From positions 1-6,308 of the forward strand of contig JASHRR010001519.1 of the NCBI GenBank assembly GCA_030037185.1: 6,308 nt of DNA, in the 5' to 3' direction. Origin of the DNA: Xanthobacteraceae bacterium (GTDB lineage Bacteria; Pseudomonadota; Alphaproteobacteria; Rhizobiales; Xanthobacteraceae). Shown in pieces: positions 5,272 to 6,308 of the stretch. The notes beneath the pieces were generated by a model, which saw only the letters and a list, made by a program, of their open reading frames with translations, did no database searches and was not told the origin of the DNA. The position numbers and the translations under genes were made by a program. The number at the start of each line of letters is the position of its first letter. Within the stretch, counting starts at the first letter, position 1.

Positions 5272-6308
5272 TTATTGCTCCGCGATCCAAATTTGTAAGG
5301 CGCCGGGATCAATGGCGACGCGGCAAGTGTCAGAAACGATTTGGAAACCTGGATCCGCCTTTACATCGAACCTTGCGTCTCCCAGTTGAATGGTGATGGT
5401 TCGCTGACCGTCGCGGACCTGCCCCACATGGAGAATTTTTGTCGGATAAGGCGCATCCTCCGCGAACTGTATCCTCTCGGGCCTCACCGACCAGCCTATC
5501 CGACTCGGATACGGAAGTGCAGGCCCTGACACACCAAGTCGAACACTGCCGCCGACCTCGATCAGATCGGGCGCAATCGCTCGGCCGTAACCAACATATG
5601 CGGCTCCGAGGAGCCGCGCCACAGCTTCGTTGGCAGGCCTGAGGAACACCTCTTCAATCGGACCGGTTTGCAGCACGCGGCCGGCATCAAGCAGGAGAAA
5701 CTCGTCGGCGAGAAGAACCGCTTCCACAGGATCATGGGTAACGAGGATCACCGTCGCACTGATTTCCTGCTGCAGCTGCACGAATTCCTGACGCAGGCGT
5801 GCGCGCAGCGGTGCATCGAGCGCCGAGAAGGGCTCATCAAGCAATATTAGGCCCGCGCGTCTGGAAAGCGCCCGCGCAAGAGCAACGCGCTGTTGCTGGC
5901 CCAGTGATAATTCGTTGGGATAGCGGTGTTCGAGTCCCTCAAGGCCGAGCCTCGCAATCCAATGCCGCGCCAGTTTAGGATCGGCACCAACCGAAAACAT
6001 GATCTGCCGATCAGCGGGTAGATGCGGGAACAGGCCGTAGTTTTGCGGCACATAGGAAATGCCGCGAGATTCTGGGGAACGTTTTGAGAGCTCAGAGTCG
6101 TTCAAGCGGAGAACTGCCGTTTCAGACCGGTCGAGCCCAGCGATCAGTCGCAGCGTCATTGATTTTCCGGATCCGGATGCTCCGAGTATGGCCAGGCGCC
6201 GAGCGTAGGTGTGCCAGGCAACATCCAATTCGAAACCTGCCAGCACGCGGCGAAAGGCGAATTCAAGCGACAGCCCTCGCTCTGTGTACGTCGTTTTGTC
6301 CGGTGGGT
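5272..6308 (-). CDS. modC: Molybdate ABC transporter ATP-binding protein ModC, N-terminus off the edge
   Basis: This is the ATPase subunit of an ABC importer that would energise molybdate uptake with ModA and ModB at the inner membrane. Counting from an internal GTG at 6246, it has Walker A GASGSGKS (22-29), Q-loop VPQNYGLFPHL (66-76), signature LSLGQQQRVALARAL (113-127; Leu replaces the usual Gly of LSGGQ), Walker B LILLDEP (133-139), D-loop SALD and H-loop VTHD (169-172). A C-terminal TOBE-like domain (about 220-324) follows and ends IAEQ. The GTG at 6246 cuts off the first strand: the upstream frame stays open to the window edge and encodes TYTERGLSLEFAFRRV, which aligns as the normal start of the ATPase domain. 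It has no ATG, GTG or TTG, so the true start lies outside. Substrate is inferred from the modE and mop neighbours; tungstate or sulfate is possible. Confidence 0.88.
   Translation of the reverse strand, partial: PPDKTTYTERGLSLEFAFRRVLAGFELDVAWHTYARRLAILGASGSGKSMTLRLIAGLDRSETAVLRLNDSELSKRSPESRGISYVPQNYGLFPHLPADRQIMFSVGADPKLARHWIARLGLEGLEHRYPNELSLGQQQRVALARALSRRAGLILLDEPFSALDAPLRARLRQEFVQLQQEISATVILVTHDPVEAVLLADEFLLLDAGRVLQTGPIEEVFLRPANEAVARLLGAAYVGYGRAIAPDLIEVGGSVRLGVSGPALPYPSRIGWSVRPERIQFAEDAPYPTKILHVGQVRDGQRTITIQLGDARFDVKADPGFQIVSDTCRVAIDPGALQIWIAEQ

Noticed and set aside
6263..6307. Possible C-terminal tail of modB (reads PTGQNDVHRARAVA then stop) overlapping modC
   Set aside because: Fourteen residues at the window edge are too few to identify; the modC frame is also open here and explains the DNA.

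Overview
The base composition is GC-rich, and the gene families present are a GlxA-type AraC regulator, a periplasmic cytochrome P460-like protein, and molbindin, ModE and ModC of molybdate handling. Together they suggest an alphaproteobacterium, most likely of the Bradyrhizobium/Rhodopseudomonas group. The middle third is gene-poor and scarred (broken genes plus an insertion sequence), as is typical of an accessory or symbiosis-island region. The organism call is inference from gene content and sequence flavour, not from a database match.

Left part (1-2112). A minus-strand reading frame, unrecognised and running off the left edge, follows directly after the stop of a complete GlxA/FtrA-family regulator (DJ-1/PfpI-like domain plus AraC helix-turn-helix), also on the minus strand. 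A short control region with a clear inverted repeat separates the regulator from a divergent plus-strand gene for an exported cytochrome P460-family haem protein with a CASCH motif.

Middle part (2113-4810). About 1.1 kb carries no gene I can support. It is followed by a minus-strand intrinsic terminator with no gene to serve and an AT-rich cluster of TTAAC/GTTAA motifs. Then come two pieces of a molbindin gene (mop) on opposite strands: the first 13 codons with a good ribosome binding site on the minus strand, and the remaining 56 codons on the plus strand. Flipping about 245 bp between them would rebuild one intact 68-codon molbindin gene. Right of this lies an IS200/IS605-type element whose single transposase gene (tnpA, Y1/HUH type) is frameshifted by a 23-bp insertion. 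Its 3' part is an unusual run of six consecutive palindromes.

Right part (4811-6308). A stand-alone ModE-type winged-helix regulator (plus strand) converges on a modC-type molybdate ABC transporter ATPase (minus strand) whose N-terminus lies beyond the right edge. Molbindin (oxyanion binding), ModE (transcription control) and ModC (uptake energy) would form one molybdenum-homeostasis locus. In this window the molbindin member has been broken and an insertion sequence sits between it and modE. The regulator lacks the Mop sensor domain of classical ModE, so how it senses molybdate, if it does, is open.
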